The notes under the pieces: generated by a model
What the model was told of the DNA's origin: nothing
Databases searched by the model: none
The model's input: the letters and a program-made list of their open reading frames with translations, nothing else
Shown here: positions 33,227 to 42,771 of the stretch, piece by piece
Position numbering within the stretch: the stretch's first letter is position 1
How the letters are laid out: each line of letters opens with the position of its first letter
Translations under genes and position numbers: made by a program
Source: Berkiella sp964594635
GTDB taxonomy: Bacteria > Pseudomonadota > Gammaproteobacteria > Berkiellales > Berkiellaceae
Assembly: GCA_964594635.1 (NCBI GenBank)
Contig: CAZQMV010000001.1
Location: 124,001-188,000, forward strand
Length of the DNA stretch: 64,000 bases
Reading direction: 5' to 3'

Positions 33227-35080
33227 CTAACTTTCGAAGTTGTGTCCTTCACAAACATGATACAAATTCTTCACCCCCGCACTCGTCCTTGTCTTCTTCG
33301 TCGTCCGCCCGGGATCTGAGTCAACCAACCATTTAGCCCGTTTCAATGCTTCCACTATCCGTGAACGCTCAAACCCAGCCCCAGCTTCTAATAAAGCGAC
33401 TGGTTGGAACATATAAATACGCTCATCATTTACCACTTTGTACCAACCGGCACGATTCTGAATGGTTTTATCGTTATATACGGTGCTATCAGGGTATTGT
33501 GGCGAGAAGCGTGAATCCCCATGTTTAGCGATAAAGTCGCTTATGGCTTGCAAAATTTGCCGATCTTCGGTTTGGCCTGGGCCGATGAAAGCTTGCCAGC
33601 GTTGGAAAGCGATATGAGATGCTTTAAAAGCACTTCCATGCTCCCAGGGTAATAAGCCATATTCAATCGCGAGCTCACCCGCCAAGCCAATAATGGCAAA
33701 CACACTGGAAGCACGTTTTTCAACGTTAGTGGTGGTTGCGGTGCTGAACTTTTGCATGACCAAATCTAATAGAGCAGGGAAGTCGCGCTTATCCTCAATG
33801 AGCTTATGTATAAAAGCTGGTCCCAAGTGCCCGTAATGTTTTAACCGCATTGCCTTGAGGTGATCAGCTAACGATCGGCCATTCTCAAACCCATGGAGGT
33901 TACTAAATGCCCCATGTTCAAAGGTCACGGGAATGCTAAGCAGCCGTACCAGTTGGCCTGCATTTGGGCGTTTGCCGATTTCATTCATGATACTGGTTAG
34001 GGTTCGCTCGCCTGTGGAAAGCGTCATAATGCGCCAGCGTTGGATTTTACGGGCATGGCCGACACGTCCAGCTCGTTGTTTGCCTTGGCCATTCCCAAGC
34101 ATGTAAGCGATTTTGCCGATCTCAAGGGGAGCAGCCTCGTCGATTTCATCTAAGATCAGGCAAGTTTCATTGCGCGTTGCAGCAACGCCTTCGAGACCAT
34201 TGGCAGTCGCACTCCAAGAACGAATGAACTCAGGTGAGCCCCAAACACTAGCTGCCACTTCAACCGCGGTACTTTTGCCGCTTGAAGAATCGCCCACCCA
34301 ATGGATCCCTCCACCTTGTTGGCGATCTACAAACTTTAGTAAAGGGCCAGCAAGCGCCATGCTTACCGATACCATAAGCGGAATGTTATCAACGCAGAGC
34401 TTACCGATCTGTTCTTGCCATTCAGTTAAGGATCCTTTGCTTTGGAATTCACTTTCGGCCAGGGCCTCTGATTGAAAGACGACGTCGCCTTTACCTATTA
34501 CCATGTTTGGCAGCACAAAGGCATCGTCATACCAGCCAACGCGGTCGACCGCTGTAATTTGCCGTTGTGTTTGTTGTGTCATTATATAATTGACGATATC
34601 GCTACGGCGTTTTGGGTTAAAGGTAACGCCTTGATTTAACAATTCACCGCGAAGTTCATCGCCGTTACCTTTTAATAGAAACATCGGCATCGCCCATTCA
34701 TGCCATTGACCGTTAGTATCTTGAAACTTTAATAAGCGTCCAAAGTTGTCGTGAGTAGGGGAGGATGAGATCCCTTCGATAGATAATGGGGAGCAAATCC
34801 ATTCATCTACCTCAAGCCATTCACCATCTTGCTGCTTTTTGCCATGCCAATACACGCCGGGTTTCAACTTTTTGCCATTCAGTTCGAACCAATCATTGTG
34901 GGAAAGGTAACAATTGCGTTCAATTTTCGGTTTAAGCACTTGTAGCGGTGGAACCACCACAGGGGTTATTAAGTTGTTCTCAGTGTTACCAAGGTTTATA
35001 TCCCCTTGGGAACAGGCAGAGCCATTGAAGTTACTAGACTGTTCCCGCTGTTCTCGGCATTCTCTATCAATATTGATCAT
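33227..35080 (-). CDS. DUF927 helicase-like protein of a satellite replication module
   Basis: 617 residues. The DUF927 domain has Walker A GDSSSGKST near residues 262-270 and Walker B CLILDEIDEA near 308-317, followed by a GNGQGKQRAGR segment with arginine candidates. A C-terminal winged-helix-like region ends in NLYHVCEGHNFES. In phages and islands such proteins act as the replicative helicase paired with a Toprim primase, a split form of the P4 alpha protein. The ATG overlaps the stop of the primase gene (TGAATG), so the two are coupled. A relic copy lies at 22365-22500. Confidence 0.85.
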   Translation of the reverse strand: MINIDRECREQREQSSNFNGSACSQGDINLGNTENNLITPVVVPPLQVLKPKIERNCYLSHNDWFELNGKKLKPGVYWHGKKQQDGEWLEVDEWICSPLSIEGISSSPTHDNFGRLLKFQDTNGQWHEWAMPMFLLKGNGDELRGELLNQGVTFNPKRRSDIVNYIMTQQTQRQITAVDRVGWYDDAFVLPNMVIGKGDVVFQSEALAESEFQSKGSLTEWQEQIGKLCVDNIPLMVSVSMALAGPLLKFVDRQQGGGIHWVGDSSSGKSTAVEVAASVWGSPEFIRSWSATANGLEGVAATRNETCLILDEIDEAAPLEIGKIAYMLGNGQGKQRAGRVGHARKIQRWRIMTLSTGERTLTSIMNEIGKRPNAGQLVRLLSIPVTFEHGAFSNLHGFENGRSLADHLKAMRLKHYGHLGPAFIHKLIEDKRDFPALLDLVMQKFSTATTTNVEKRASSVFAIIGLAGELAIEYGLLPWEHGSAFKASHIAFQRWQAFIGPGQTEDRQILQAISDFIAKHGDSRFSPQYPDSTVYNDKTIQNRAGWYKVVNDERIYMFQPVALLEAGAGFERSRIVEALKRAKWLVDSDPGRTTKKTRTSAGVKNLYHVCEGHNFES

Positions 35081-35967
35081 TCAGCACCTCGGGTGGCTAA
35101 CCAGCACATTAAATCGTTGTAATCTGTTAACTCTTTAGGGGCATCGTATGGCCAGGGGGGCGAGCAAAGCAGGGCGCCACTAGCATCTGCCGCTTCTTGA
35201 GCTTTAGTAAGGCCAGGGTTATTGGGTGTTAGCCGATCGTCGTCAGCGCAAATTGAAATCAAACAACAAGGGTGACGAACTCGAATAGCGGTCGCGACAG
35301 CTTTTAAGTTCCCTGTATCAATCGCTGCGATAACGCAAACATCAGGGTAATTGATTGCTAATGAGGCACCAGTAGCAAATCCTTCGCAAATGATAAAATT
35401 GGGATTATCTAATAGCCCATTCACCACGATAAAGTGGCCTTGCTTTATACCATTAGCAAGTAAACGCTTGTTTGAATCAGGCCGAATGAACTGCAAACTT
35501 TTAATTTCTTTATTTAAGTTAACAATGGGTAACACCAAGTGCGCACCGAGTTGACGTGCGCAGTAAGCTGGGATGCGCTTTTTAACCAAATAAGGGTGAT
35601 TGAGAGCGGCAGGAGCCGCACTTTGCCATAAATGTTTAGCCTTTAATGCAGCTTTCCTTTGCTGCTCAGCACGAATTTTCTGACACTGGTCGCGTGACTG
35701 TGCCAATAAGCGTAAGTTCTCGACACGTTCCCGGGGTGACATTGTTTGTTTATCTTTAGCGCACCACTTTTCAAGGATGTTCTTGCGCCAGTCACCAAAA
35801 CAGCCAGCAGGGATGGGCGCGGCATGCAAAACATACCACCCCGCAGCATCTTGTTTCCTATTGCTTGTCGAAAAACGGTGAAGTTTACCGTCGTCGATGA
35901 TGGTAGATGGGGGCGTAAGGCCTGCCGATACCATCGAGTTCTTAAAGGCTTCGATATGTTTCTGCAT
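35077..35967 (-). CDS. Toprim-domain primase-like protein
   Basis: 296 residues from ATG 35967, which overlaps the alpA stop (TAATG); a longer frame to 36018 would overlap alpA further and is unlikely. The N-terminal half has FGDWRKNILEKW and a helical linker, and the Toprim core follows: IICEGFATGASL (catalytic E near 193) and ICADDDR (D-x-D near 240). It probably primes replication of the element together with the DUF927 helicase downstream. No zinc-binding Cys cluster of DnaG type is seen. Confidence 0.85.
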   Translation of the reverse strand: MQKHIEAFKNSMVSAGLTPPSTIIDDGKLHRFSTSNRKQDAAGWYVLHAAPIPAGCFGDWRKNILEKWCAKDKQTMSPRERVENLRLLAQSRDQCQKIRAEQQRKAALKAKHLWQSAAPAALNHPYLVKKRIPAYCARQLGAHLVLPIVNLNKEIKSLQFIRPDSNKRLLANGIKQGHFIVVNGLLDNPNFIICEGFATGASLAINYPDVCVIAAIDTGNLKAVATAIRVRHPCCLISICADDDRLTPNNPGLTKAQEAADASGALLCSPPWPYDAPKELTDYNDLMCWLATRGAE

Positions 35968-36170
35968 TAAACGCACTCCACTTTGTGTTGGCTGCTTTTG
36001 ATTTGTTGCTCCATCCAAGCGTTAACATCGCTTTCCAGCCACGCAACCGCGCGCTCGCCCAATTTGATAGGTTTAGGGAAGCGTTTCTCTGCAATACGCA
36101 TGTAAATCGTGCTGCGTGATAAACCCGTCATGTTTTTGATTACTGATAATCGTAAGAACCTATGCGTCAT
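35967..36170 (-). CDS. alpA: AlpA-family transcriptional regulator
   Basis: 67 residues with the MerR-like AlpA fold: FLRLSVIKNMTGLSRSTIY, then RFPKPIKLGERAVAWLESDV and W. AlpA proteins act as excisionase-like regulators in P4-type islands, controlling integrase or replication genes. First gene of the alpA - primase - DUF927 operon. The palindromes 200-540 bp upstream are candidate sites for it. Confidence 0.9.
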   Translation of the reverse strand: MTHRFLRLSVIKNMTGLSRSTIYMRIAEKRFPKPIKLGERAVAWLESDVNAWMEQQIKSSQHKVECV

Positions 36171-36372
36171 TTTTAGATCTCCTGAAGTTGTAATGGACTT
36201 TACAATTTCAATGCTACTGAGATTAAAAAGTAACGCAGCTCGATTCGGTCAAAATCTGACCGAACAGCGGTGCGTTCGGCCAAAGGTGTAGAGAAATCAA
36301 GGGGAGTGATGAGGGTTGGGTTTGGGGGCGTTCGGTTTAGAGTGTTACCTAAGCGTCGGGTTTGTACATTTG

Positions 36373-36414
36373 TCCAGCAGGTTGCTGGAAATTGTGCAGG
36401 CGGCGCATGCACAA
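36373..36414. repeat. Two palindromes upstream of alpA
   Basis: TCCAGCA-GGT-TGCTGGA (36373-36389) and TTGTGCA-N9-TGCACAA (36392-36414). Same arm design (CA[AG]CA with TG[CT]TG) as those at 22.1-22.6 kb. The gap 36171-36780 holds no gene. Confidence 0.7.
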
Positions 36415-36493
36415 ATGCTCTCTAATTGGTCAACGAGCTATTAATCAATTGGTTTAGAGGCTAATTTTGAAACAAGTTTTGCGCAATAATTTT

Positions 36494-36510
36494 TGCAGCA
36501 AGCTGCTGCA
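36494..36510. repeat. Palindrome TGCAGCA-AGC-TGCTGCA
   Basis: Perfect seven-base arms, 3-nt spacer, followed by CAATTG. Counterpart of the 22536-22565 site. Confidence 0.7.
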
Positions 36511-36690
36511 CAATTGAAGCAACAGAGTAAGATAACAAACAATTTTACAGTTACATATGTGCCGCTTGCGTACTTTGGCAGTAAAACTTCAGTTTGCACC
36601 CCCAAAGATGTGGCGTTCAACACTTCAAAGGATAAGGCATTATAACTAGTGTACCTCAACCAAACGCTATATTCTGTATGTGATAATTTA

Positions 36691-36774
36691 TCTATTAAAT
36701 AAGTTATTACATGTTAAATGTAGCAAAATTATCTCTCGTGGTGTATTTTATATGTAGTAACTTATTAAATAAGT
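36691..36774. promoter_or_regulatory. Paired inverted repeats in the abiEi promoter region
   Basis: TCTATTAAATAAGTTATTACAT (36691-36712) faces ATGTAGTAACTTATTAAATAAG (36752-36773) across 39 bp. They match as inverted copies with few mismatches. AbiEi antitoxins are known to bind inverted repeats ahead of their own gene and repress it, so this is the likely operator. The second copy ends 13 bp before the abiEi ATG. Confidence 0.72.
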
Positions 36775-36786
36775 AAATTTTTGCAT

Positions 36787-37614
36787 ATGAAATATAGCAA
36801 TTCATCCAAAACAGCCGGCCTTGGCAGGCAAGAGCGGGAAAAATATTCAGCTTTATTGCAAGGAACTAGAGCCACTATCTCAGTGGCTGAAGCCGCTAGA
36901 ATTTTAGAATTAGAATCTAGTCAAGCATCAATGCTGCTAGCACTTTATGCTAGAAAGGGATGGTTAAAGCGAATTGCTTATGGTGTTTATATTCCGGTGC
37001 CGTTGGAATCTGATACCAGTGATATTGTTGCAGAAGAACCTTTCGTCATTGCAGAAAAACTATATTCTCCATGTTATATAGCAGGAATGAATGCAGCTAA
37101 TTATTGGGAATTAACAGAGCAAATATTTCGTACTACCACTGTCATGACACAAAAACAGGTTAGGAATAGAACACTGAGTATTGCAGGGGCAAGCTACCTT
37201 ATTCATACCATTAAACCTTTATATTTCTTTGGACTGAAAACAATATGGTTAACCGGGGTAAAGGTTCAGATTTCAGATCCCACCCGAACTATTATTGATA
37301 TGGTAATGTTTCCTCAGTTTTGTGGTGGAATAAGCTTTGTTATCGATATGATTAAAAGTTACTTCCAATCCAAATATAAAGATATTGATTTGCTTATTAA
37401 TTATTTAGGTAAAACACAAAATGGTGCAGCGATTAAACGACTTGGTTTCATTGTTGAGAAGTACTATCCAGATGAAGAAAAACTCATTAATTATTGTTTG
37501 CAAAATCTAACACAGGGCTATATAAGAATTTCACCCAATTTGGATACGCCAAGGCTTATTAGGCGCTGGCGATTATGGGTGCCTGATAATTTCAAGGAAG
37601 TAGTTAATGATTGA
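36787..37614 (+). CDS. abiEi: AbiEi antitoxin of a type IV toxin-antitoxin system
   Basis: About 275 residues from ATG 36787 (TTG at 36781 is possible). An N-terminal winged helix (ISVAEAARILELESSQASMLL, then KGWLKRIAYGVYIP) is followed by the AbiEi C-terminal domain with YIAGMNAANYWELTEQIF and a DPTRTIIDMV helix. It neutralises AbiEii without direct contact and represses the operon. The 3' end overlaps the toxin start by 8 bp. Base composition is A+T-rich like the rest of the element. Confidence 0.85.
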   Translation: MKYSNSSKTAGLGRQEREKYSALLQGTRATISVAEAARILELESSQASMLLALYARKGWLKRIAYGVYIPVPLESDTSDIVAEEPFVIAEKLYSPCYIAGMNAANYWELTEQIFRTTTVMTQKQVRNRTLSIAGASYLIHTIKPLYFFGLKTIWLTGVKVQISDPTRTIIDMVMFPQFCGGISFVIDMIKSYFQSKYKDIDLLINYLGKTQNGAAIKRLGFIVEKYYPDEEKLINYCLQNLTQGYIRISPNLDTPRLIRRWRLWVPDNFKEVVND

Positions 37615-38440
37615 TAAGTCAGAAATAATGCGTTTTGCTAAACAATATGATTTACTGGCAAACACTATCGAGAAAGATTATATATTGAATTGGTTACTTG
37701 ATGGCATAGCAAATTCCTCTGTTTTAAAAGAAAAATGGATTTTTAAGGGTGGCACTTGCTTGAAGAAATGCTATTTTGAAGAATATCGCTTTTCTGAAGA
37801 TTTAGATTTTACTATAACTGACAAAACCCATATCAATGAAGATTTTTTGCTATCTGAATTTAAAAAAATCAGTGAGTGGATTTATGAAGCCTCAGGAATT
37901 GAAATGCCAGAAGAGGGTATGAGTTTTGAAGAATATACAAACCCCAGGGGTGAAATATCCATTCAGGGAATTGTGGCTTACAAAGGTCCAATGCAACGAA
38001 GGGGAAATAATCCAACAGTAAAGCTTGATCTGACGCATGATGAGCTGATGGTAAATAAGCCTGATGTAAGAAAAATACATCATCCCTATTCAGATACGAA
38101 GCCTATGCAAATTCAAACTTATTCTATGGAAGAGATTTTTGCAGAAAAACTCAGAGCACTGGTTGAGCGTTTAAGGCCACGTGATTTATATGATGTGATT
38201 CATTTACATAATGATACACGTTGGAAACCAGATCGAAAGACTGTATTAGCTACCTTAAAGAAAAAATGTGCCTTTAAGGGTGTTTCTGTGCCGACCATGG
38301 CTGTTTTGAACTCAGGTGGAAAGTTAAACGAAATGATAGAAGAATGGGATAGTATGTTGGCACATCAGATTGCCGGTTTGGATCCCTATGAGCATTATTG
38401 GGAACAGTTGCCTGAAGTGTTTGAATGGTTGAATGCATAG
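37607..38440 (+). CDS. abiEii: AbiEii nucleotidyltransferase toxin
   Basis: 277 residues. Motif I is FKGGTCLKK (G48-G49-T50) with FSEDLDFTI (D65-x-D67); motif III is VKLDLTHDE; motif IV is EEIFAEKLRALVERLRPRDLYD. All are intact, so the toxin should be active. AbiEii is a nucleotidyltransferase causing reversible growth arrest and phage abortive infection. Translationally coupled to abiEi by an 8-bp overlap. It carries the cargo function of the integrative element. Confidence 0.9.
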   Translation: MIDKSEIMRFAKQYDLLANTIEKDYILNWLLDGIANSSVLKEKWIFKGGTCLKKCYFEEYRFSEDLDFTITDKTHINEDFLLSEFKKISEWIYEASGIEMPEEGMSFEEYTNPRGEISIQGIVAYKGPMQRRGNNPTVKLDLTHDELMVNKPDVRKIHHPYSDTKPMQIQTYSMEEIFAEKLRALVERLRPRDLYDVIHLHNDTRWKPDRKTVLATLKKKCAFKGVSVPTMAVLNSGGKLNEMIEEWDSMLAHQIAGLDPYEHYWEQLPEVFEWLNA

Positions 38441-38465
38441 TATGTTGTGAGTGAATAGGGATTAT

Positions 38466-39269
38466 ATGAATACTATATATTTTATTGGAAGAGTTCATCC
38501 TGAAAGAGCTAATTTAACATTTTCAGGACTACCAGAGATACCTATTCGCTTGGTAGGGCTAGGTATTAATGCATCGTTGTTGATTACTATAGATAGATCG
38601 CAAATATCAGTTGAATTTAAATCAGATTCATATATTCAGCCAGATTGGGCATTTGAAATAAGGAATTATGTTGAAGAAAATGTTTCAACACTTGTGGATT
38701 CTATAGGGTTTTTTGAGGGTTGCTCCTATCAGGTGGAGATAACGCAATGCATTATGCCAGGAATTAGACCAATAATATTTGGAAGAGGAGAGAGTGCACT
38801 TAGGGGGATCATGCAAATATCATCATTCCCACCCAAGGGAGAACAAGAGAGTTTAAATTTCATAAAATCAGTTGAATTAGCAATTAATGATAATTACTTG
38901 AATCTAGCGATCGCAGATTGTAGACGAGCAATTCAAACGCCACATTACACCACGATGTATTGTTTTAAAGCGTTAGAAAATATTCGTGTTTATTTTCAAA
39001 GCGATAAAGAAAATGCCAATGATGCAGAACGTAAGAAGGCTTTTCAAACATTAGAAAAAAAACTTAATATTAAGAATCATTCAATTCCAAAAATGCAACA
39101 AAAGGGAGGTGCCCCTAGACATGGTATGGTTGGATATACAAGTGGAGAAGTTCGCGAAAAATATATGACTTTTACATGGAAAGTTATTGAACGCTATATT
39201 GTTTTTAGATTAAGTGGTGATAAAGCACTTGAGCCATCTGAATATACATTATTAGACTTTGTGCCTTAG
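38466..39269 (+). CDS. Hypothetical protein downstream of abiEii
   Basis: About 267 residues from ATG 38466, chosen for the AGGGA 6-8 nt upstream. The N-terminal half is beta-rich (IYFIGRVHPERANLTF, FEGCSYQVEI), the C-terminal half helical with an AIADCRRAIQTPHY segment and basic KKLNIKNHS region. It resembles proteins annotated near accessory loci but I cannot name a family. It lies 25 bp after the toxin gene, so it may be the third gene of the same transcript. Confidence 0.55.
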   Translation: MNTIYFIGRVHPERANLTFSGLPEIPIRLVGLGINASLLITIDRSQISVEFKSDSYIQPDWAFEIRNYVEENVSTLVDSIGFFEGCSYQVEITQCIMPGIRPIIFGRGESALRGIMQISSFPPKGEQESLNFIKSVELAINDNYLNLAIADCRRAIQTPHYTTMYCFKALENIRVYFQSDKENANDAERKKAFQTLEKKLNIKNHSIPKMQQKGGAPRHGMVGYTSGEVREKYMTFTWKVIERYIVFRLSGDKALEPSEYTLLDFVP

Positions 39270-39427
39270 CAAATACCATGGTTATTCTCTTTAAGGAAAC
39301 TAATCAGAAGCCTTTAATAAAGTCATTAGGGGGTAGAAATATTTTTCCAATTCTTTTCCAATATTATAAGTAGCTATTTCGCGGAAGTATTATTTTGCCA
39401 GGAAAACCCTATTTGTGAAATGTGACT

Positions 39428-40516
39428 TTAAGGAGAGTCTACCGTTTCACTAACCGCTTCTTGATTTATTAAAGTTAAAATGTCACCAATAATCATGTAA
39501 GTATAAATAACATAGCGATCTGCTTCTTCATGTGAAACTGCAGCATGAGAACCTTTGCACGCTGCTGAATAAATACTTTCTAATCTATCTATTAAGAATT
39601 TTAAATTTGAACCCGTTACTTCCTCAAAACGTTTAGATGTCGAATGATCATCTACAAAACAAATTAAGCGGTTTAAGTATTGTTCTTTTCCGAGCTTGAT
39701 TAATTTACTATTTTTTCCTGCCTCCACTTTTCTTTCTTCATCTTGAGGAGGGAAAACAGCATCAGCTAAGGCTTGTAATATTCGTCTGCAACCATGTGCC
39801 GCATTTGCCCAATCAGTTGGGTTTTGGGAGCGGAGATTTTCATAAATTGCGGAAAATTCCTGAATGGCGTCTGGAACATGAGTTCCTATTTGAGCGTCGA
39901 CTTTTCCCCTTATGCGAGAAAAAATATCGCTGGAAATATCTGAGAATTTCAGTTCTAGGTTTTTTTGAAGGACGTATTGATGGATGAAAGATTTTTGTTT
40001 TGCTAATTTATCAGCACTTTTGAATATTTCTAATTGAATTTTTTGACGCTCTCCTTTATTTCCTAACCCAGCAGAAACGTACTGTTGTGGATTTGCTGAT
40101 TGAATTGAAACATCAGGATCTTGTGCAACTTGTAGTTGGATTTTAAGCGTTTCAATATTTATCTCCATTACACTTAATGAAGTTATTGTAATACATTCCT
40201 TCTCATCATCCTTAATCAATCTGCCTGCTAAAACACCAAGTTGAAATACATCAGGAGGTACTCCGTTTGAAGTACTCGGGTATCCACTTGCTTCATATCG
40301 AAATATTTTTTCATGCGTAAAATCATTTAAAATTCTTGCAAGTCGAGAAGTCTTTAATGCAGCATCCGAAATCGGAATCTTATTTAATTCAATGTCACGA
40401 AGAATTTCATTCGAGAGACGGTAGGCATCAGTTAAAGCTTCTTTTGAAGGCGGTATTTGACTTTCCATAATCATTCCAATTAATTTCGTTATATGGTTTT
40501 CTAATTGTATTTGCAA
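39428..40516 (-). CDS. AbiTii-like domain protein
   Basis: 362 residues from TTG (first ATGs at 40474 and 40468 are alternatives). The opening 80 residues (LSNEILRDIELNKIPISDA, ALKTSRLARILND, then a FRYEASGYP turn) resemble the AbiTii domain, found at the N-terminus of abortive-infection proteins. The C-terminal half has GCRRILQALADAVFPP and a GSHAAVSHEEADRYV helix typical of abortive-infection or DUF4145-like helical domains. Mechanism unknown. Stands between abiE and the integrase. Confidence 0.52.
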   Translation of the reverse strand: MQIQLENHITKLIGMIMESQIPPSKEALTDAYRLSNEILRDIELNKIPISDAALKTSRLARILNDFTHEKIFRYEASGYPSTSNGVPPDVFQLGVLAGRLIKDDEKECITITSLSVMEINIETLKIQLQVAQDPDVSIQSANPQQYVSAGLGNKGERQKIQLEIFKSADKLAKQKSFIHQYVLQKNLELKFSDISSDIFSRIRGKVDAQIGTHVPDAIQEFSAIYENLRSQNPTDWANAAHGCRRILQALADAVFPPQDEERKVEAGKNSKLIKLGKEQYLNRLICFVDDHSTSKRFEEVTGSNLKFLIDRLESIYSAACKGSHAAVSHEEADRYVIYTYMIIGDILTLINQEAVSETVDSP

Positions 40517-40800
40517 TAGTAACTTTATTCAAGTTGCAATTAAAACACAGGTACTTTTGTATCTGCAGACATCGGAAATGTAAAATGAAATAACATTAGT
40601 TTCTAATGATAAATGTCTGGGTCCCTCCCACCATTCATCTCTGCGGGCCGCAGAAGCGCAAAATCGATCTAGTAACTGGGGGGCCAAAATAGACCTTATA
40701 CTAGTGCCAACGTGATCTCTGTCGCAAAAGGCAGTACATTGTGCGAATCAAGTATAAGGCCATGTACAAGACGATCCCTTAGGATCCCACAAATAATCAA

Positions 40801-41385
40801 TTAATTCACTAAGGATTTTTTCTTCTCTCGTGGCCTAGCATGTGGAAACTGTTCTTTGGCTTCTTTTAAATATTTCCTGACGGTGTCTTCATCGATCGAT
40901 AGGCCGGTATCATTAAGATCATACTTGATGCTGCCTTTATTGCTGCCAGTAGCAGAGTTTTTAGGTTCCTTTGGATCGAAACCATAAGCACTGATAGCCA
41001 TTCCTAAGATTAACTTTAGCATGGTGTTCTTTTCGACTTCATGTGAATTAGATACAGTTAAAAGAGGAATATTTCCTGGCGCAGGTAATAGCTTGTTTAA
41101 ATCTGATTTGGTCATCCAAAGGTCAGAAAATGAAATTAGCTGATGATACTCGACATACCGACACCTATCATTCAATATTTCCTCAAGCATTATTTTGGTT
41201 TTTTGTGGATAATATGAACGTAGTTCTTGAATTTGATTTGAATAGAGTGTTTTGAGTTGAGCAGAGCCTGTTGATATCACATGAAGTGAAATATTCTTTT
41301 TTAATGCGGCATCAAGAATTAACCAAACCTTATATTCATCGTTCTTGAATTCACGTAATGAGATATAATCATCGTTAAGTTCCAT
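40801..41385 (-). CDS. Island-associated hypothetical protein
   Basis: About 194 residues from ATG 41385, which has AAGGA 8 nt upstream; the upstream ATG at 41394 sits on that Shine-Dalgarno. The C-terminal part (LGMAISAYGFDP, then GLSIDEDTVRKYLKEAKEQFP) is a type often found next to integrases in islands, where it may bind DNA. It starts 36 bp beyond the integrase stop on the same strand. The gap 40517-40800 holds no clear feature. Confidence 0.6.
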   Translation of the reverse strand: MELNDDYISLREFKNDEYKVWLILDAALKKNISLHVISTGSAQLKTLYSNQIQELRSYYPQKTKIMLEEILNDRCRYVEYHQLISFSDLWMTKSDLNKLLPAPGNIPLLTVSNSHEVEKNTMLKLILGMAISAYGFDPKEPKNSATGSNKGSIKYDLNDTGLSIDEDTVRKYLKEAKEQFPHARPREKKKSLVN

Positions 41386-41420
41386 ACATGCCATCCTTAG
41401 TATTAGCGCTTAGAATTCAC

Positions 41421-42596
41421 TCACAAAGTATCAAGATAATCCGCCCAAGCCAGCATCATCTCGCGACGTTCACTCAGATATTCAGCACGGTTATAAACTG
41501 CTCTAACCTTATTCTGTTCAGTGTGCGCAAGTTGACGTTCGATAACGTCAGCTCTCCAGCCTTGTTCATTTAAAATGGTGGAGGCGGTCGCTCTAAAACC
41601 ATGCATGGTGGCACGTGAGTGATAGCCCATGCGATACAGCGCATAAATCATGGTGTTCTGACTAATAGGTCTAAGGGCGCTAGATTGGCTTGGAAAGATC
41701 AACTGACCCTTGCCAGATATGGCTTGCAGTTGGCGTAACAGCGCAACACTTTGCGGCGCAAGAGGAACGAGATGTTCGGCTCGCATTTTCATGCGTGCGG
41801 CAGGGATGCGCCATATGGGTTCTTTGGCATCCAGATCAAATTCTTGCCATTGTGCGGCTCTTAACTCTGTAGTGCGCACAAAGGTAAGGATAATTAATTT
41901 AATCGCAATTTTAGTTTGGATGTGACCTTGGTATTTTTCTAAAGTCTTTAGAAATTCAGGTAATTCATGGGCTGACAAAGCCGCTTGCGGAATAGGGTTT
42001 GGTCTGGTTAATGCACCACGTAAATCGGCGGCGGGGTTTCTATCACAACGGCCCGTCACAATCCCATAACGAAAGACTGCGCCACAGCTTTGTAAAACCT
42101 TTACGGAGGTTTCATGAATACCTTTAGCCTCAACCTTACGCATGGTGCGTAACAATTCAGGGGCATTAATATCCGCGATAGAGCGGTGGCCTAAGTCAGG
42201 AAAAACATAACGCTTAAGTGCGTTCAAAACCTTGGTGGTATGCTTCGGCGTCCAACGGTTTTTTTGACGTTCCAGCCAATCTAATGCAACGGTCTCAAAC
42301 TGATTGGTGGCTTCAATAAAGGCAGTTATCTTAGCTTGCTTTCTTTCATTAACGGGATCTAAGTTTTGCTTCAATTTGCGTCTGGCATCATCTCGAAGCT
42401 CACGGGCCTCGGCTAACGACACTTCAGGATAGACTCCCAACGCCATGGCTTTCTCTTTGCCTGCAAATCGATATTTGAGGCGCCAATAGCGCGCGCCATT
42501 TGGCTTCAATAGCAAATAAAGTCCATTGCTATCAAAGAGTTTCATGGGCTTCTCAGTTGGCTTTGTTTTTTTAATAGTGATATCAGTTAAGGGCAT
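41421..42596 (-). CDS. Tyrosine integrase, P4/CP4-57 type
   Basis: 391 residues. An N-terminal arm-binding DUF4102 domain (about 1-85, with GLYLLLKPNGARYWRLKYR) is followed by a core-binding domain (95-180) and the catalytic domain with R241 (FVRTTELR), H332-x-x-R335 (HGFR), H358 (LAHTEQ) and Y368 (VYNR). All are intact. The gene lies 176 bp from the 3' end of tRNA-Arg, the usual position for a tRNA-targeting integrase, with the element extending leftward. Confidence 0.92.
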   Translation of the reverse strand: MPLTDITIKKTKPTEKPMKLFDSNGLYLLLKPNGARYWRLKYRFAGKEKAMALGVYPEVSLAEARELRDDARRKLKQNLDPVNERKQAKITAFIEATNQFETVALDWLERQKNRWTPKHTTKVLNALKRYVFPDLGHRSIADINAPELLRTMRKVEAKGIHETSVKVLQSCGAVFRYGIVTGRCDRNPAADLRGALTRPNPIPQAALSAHELPEFLKTLEKYQGHIQTKIAIKLIILTFVRTTELRAAQWQEFDLDAKEPIWRIPAARMKMRAEHLVPLAPQSVALLRQLQAISGKGQLIFPSQSSALRPISQNTMIYALYRMGYHSRATMHGFRATASTILNEQGWRADVIERQLAHTEQNKVRAVYNRAEYLSERREMMLAWADYLDTL

Positions 42597-42771
42597 TTGG
42601 GGGTACTTTTTGGCGATCCAATCTCAGATACCCCACCTTATACCCCCAAATTAGGGTGGAACTCAAGAAATCTCAAAAAATCGTATTGGATGTTAACCAA
42701 AGTTAACATCTTGTTTTTTCGATATTTTTTAATCTCTATTGTTACTTAGTAATACTTGTTGGACGGGTAAC

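Noticed and set aside
34113..34475. 120-residue open frame antisense to the DUF927 gene
   Set aside because: Shadow of a clear coding region on the other strand.
40620..40800. Possible second tRNA or small RNA before the 40801 gene
   Set aside because: There are short inverted pieces (TTATACTAGTGCC and CAAGTATAAGGCC) but no cloverleaf or clear terminator.
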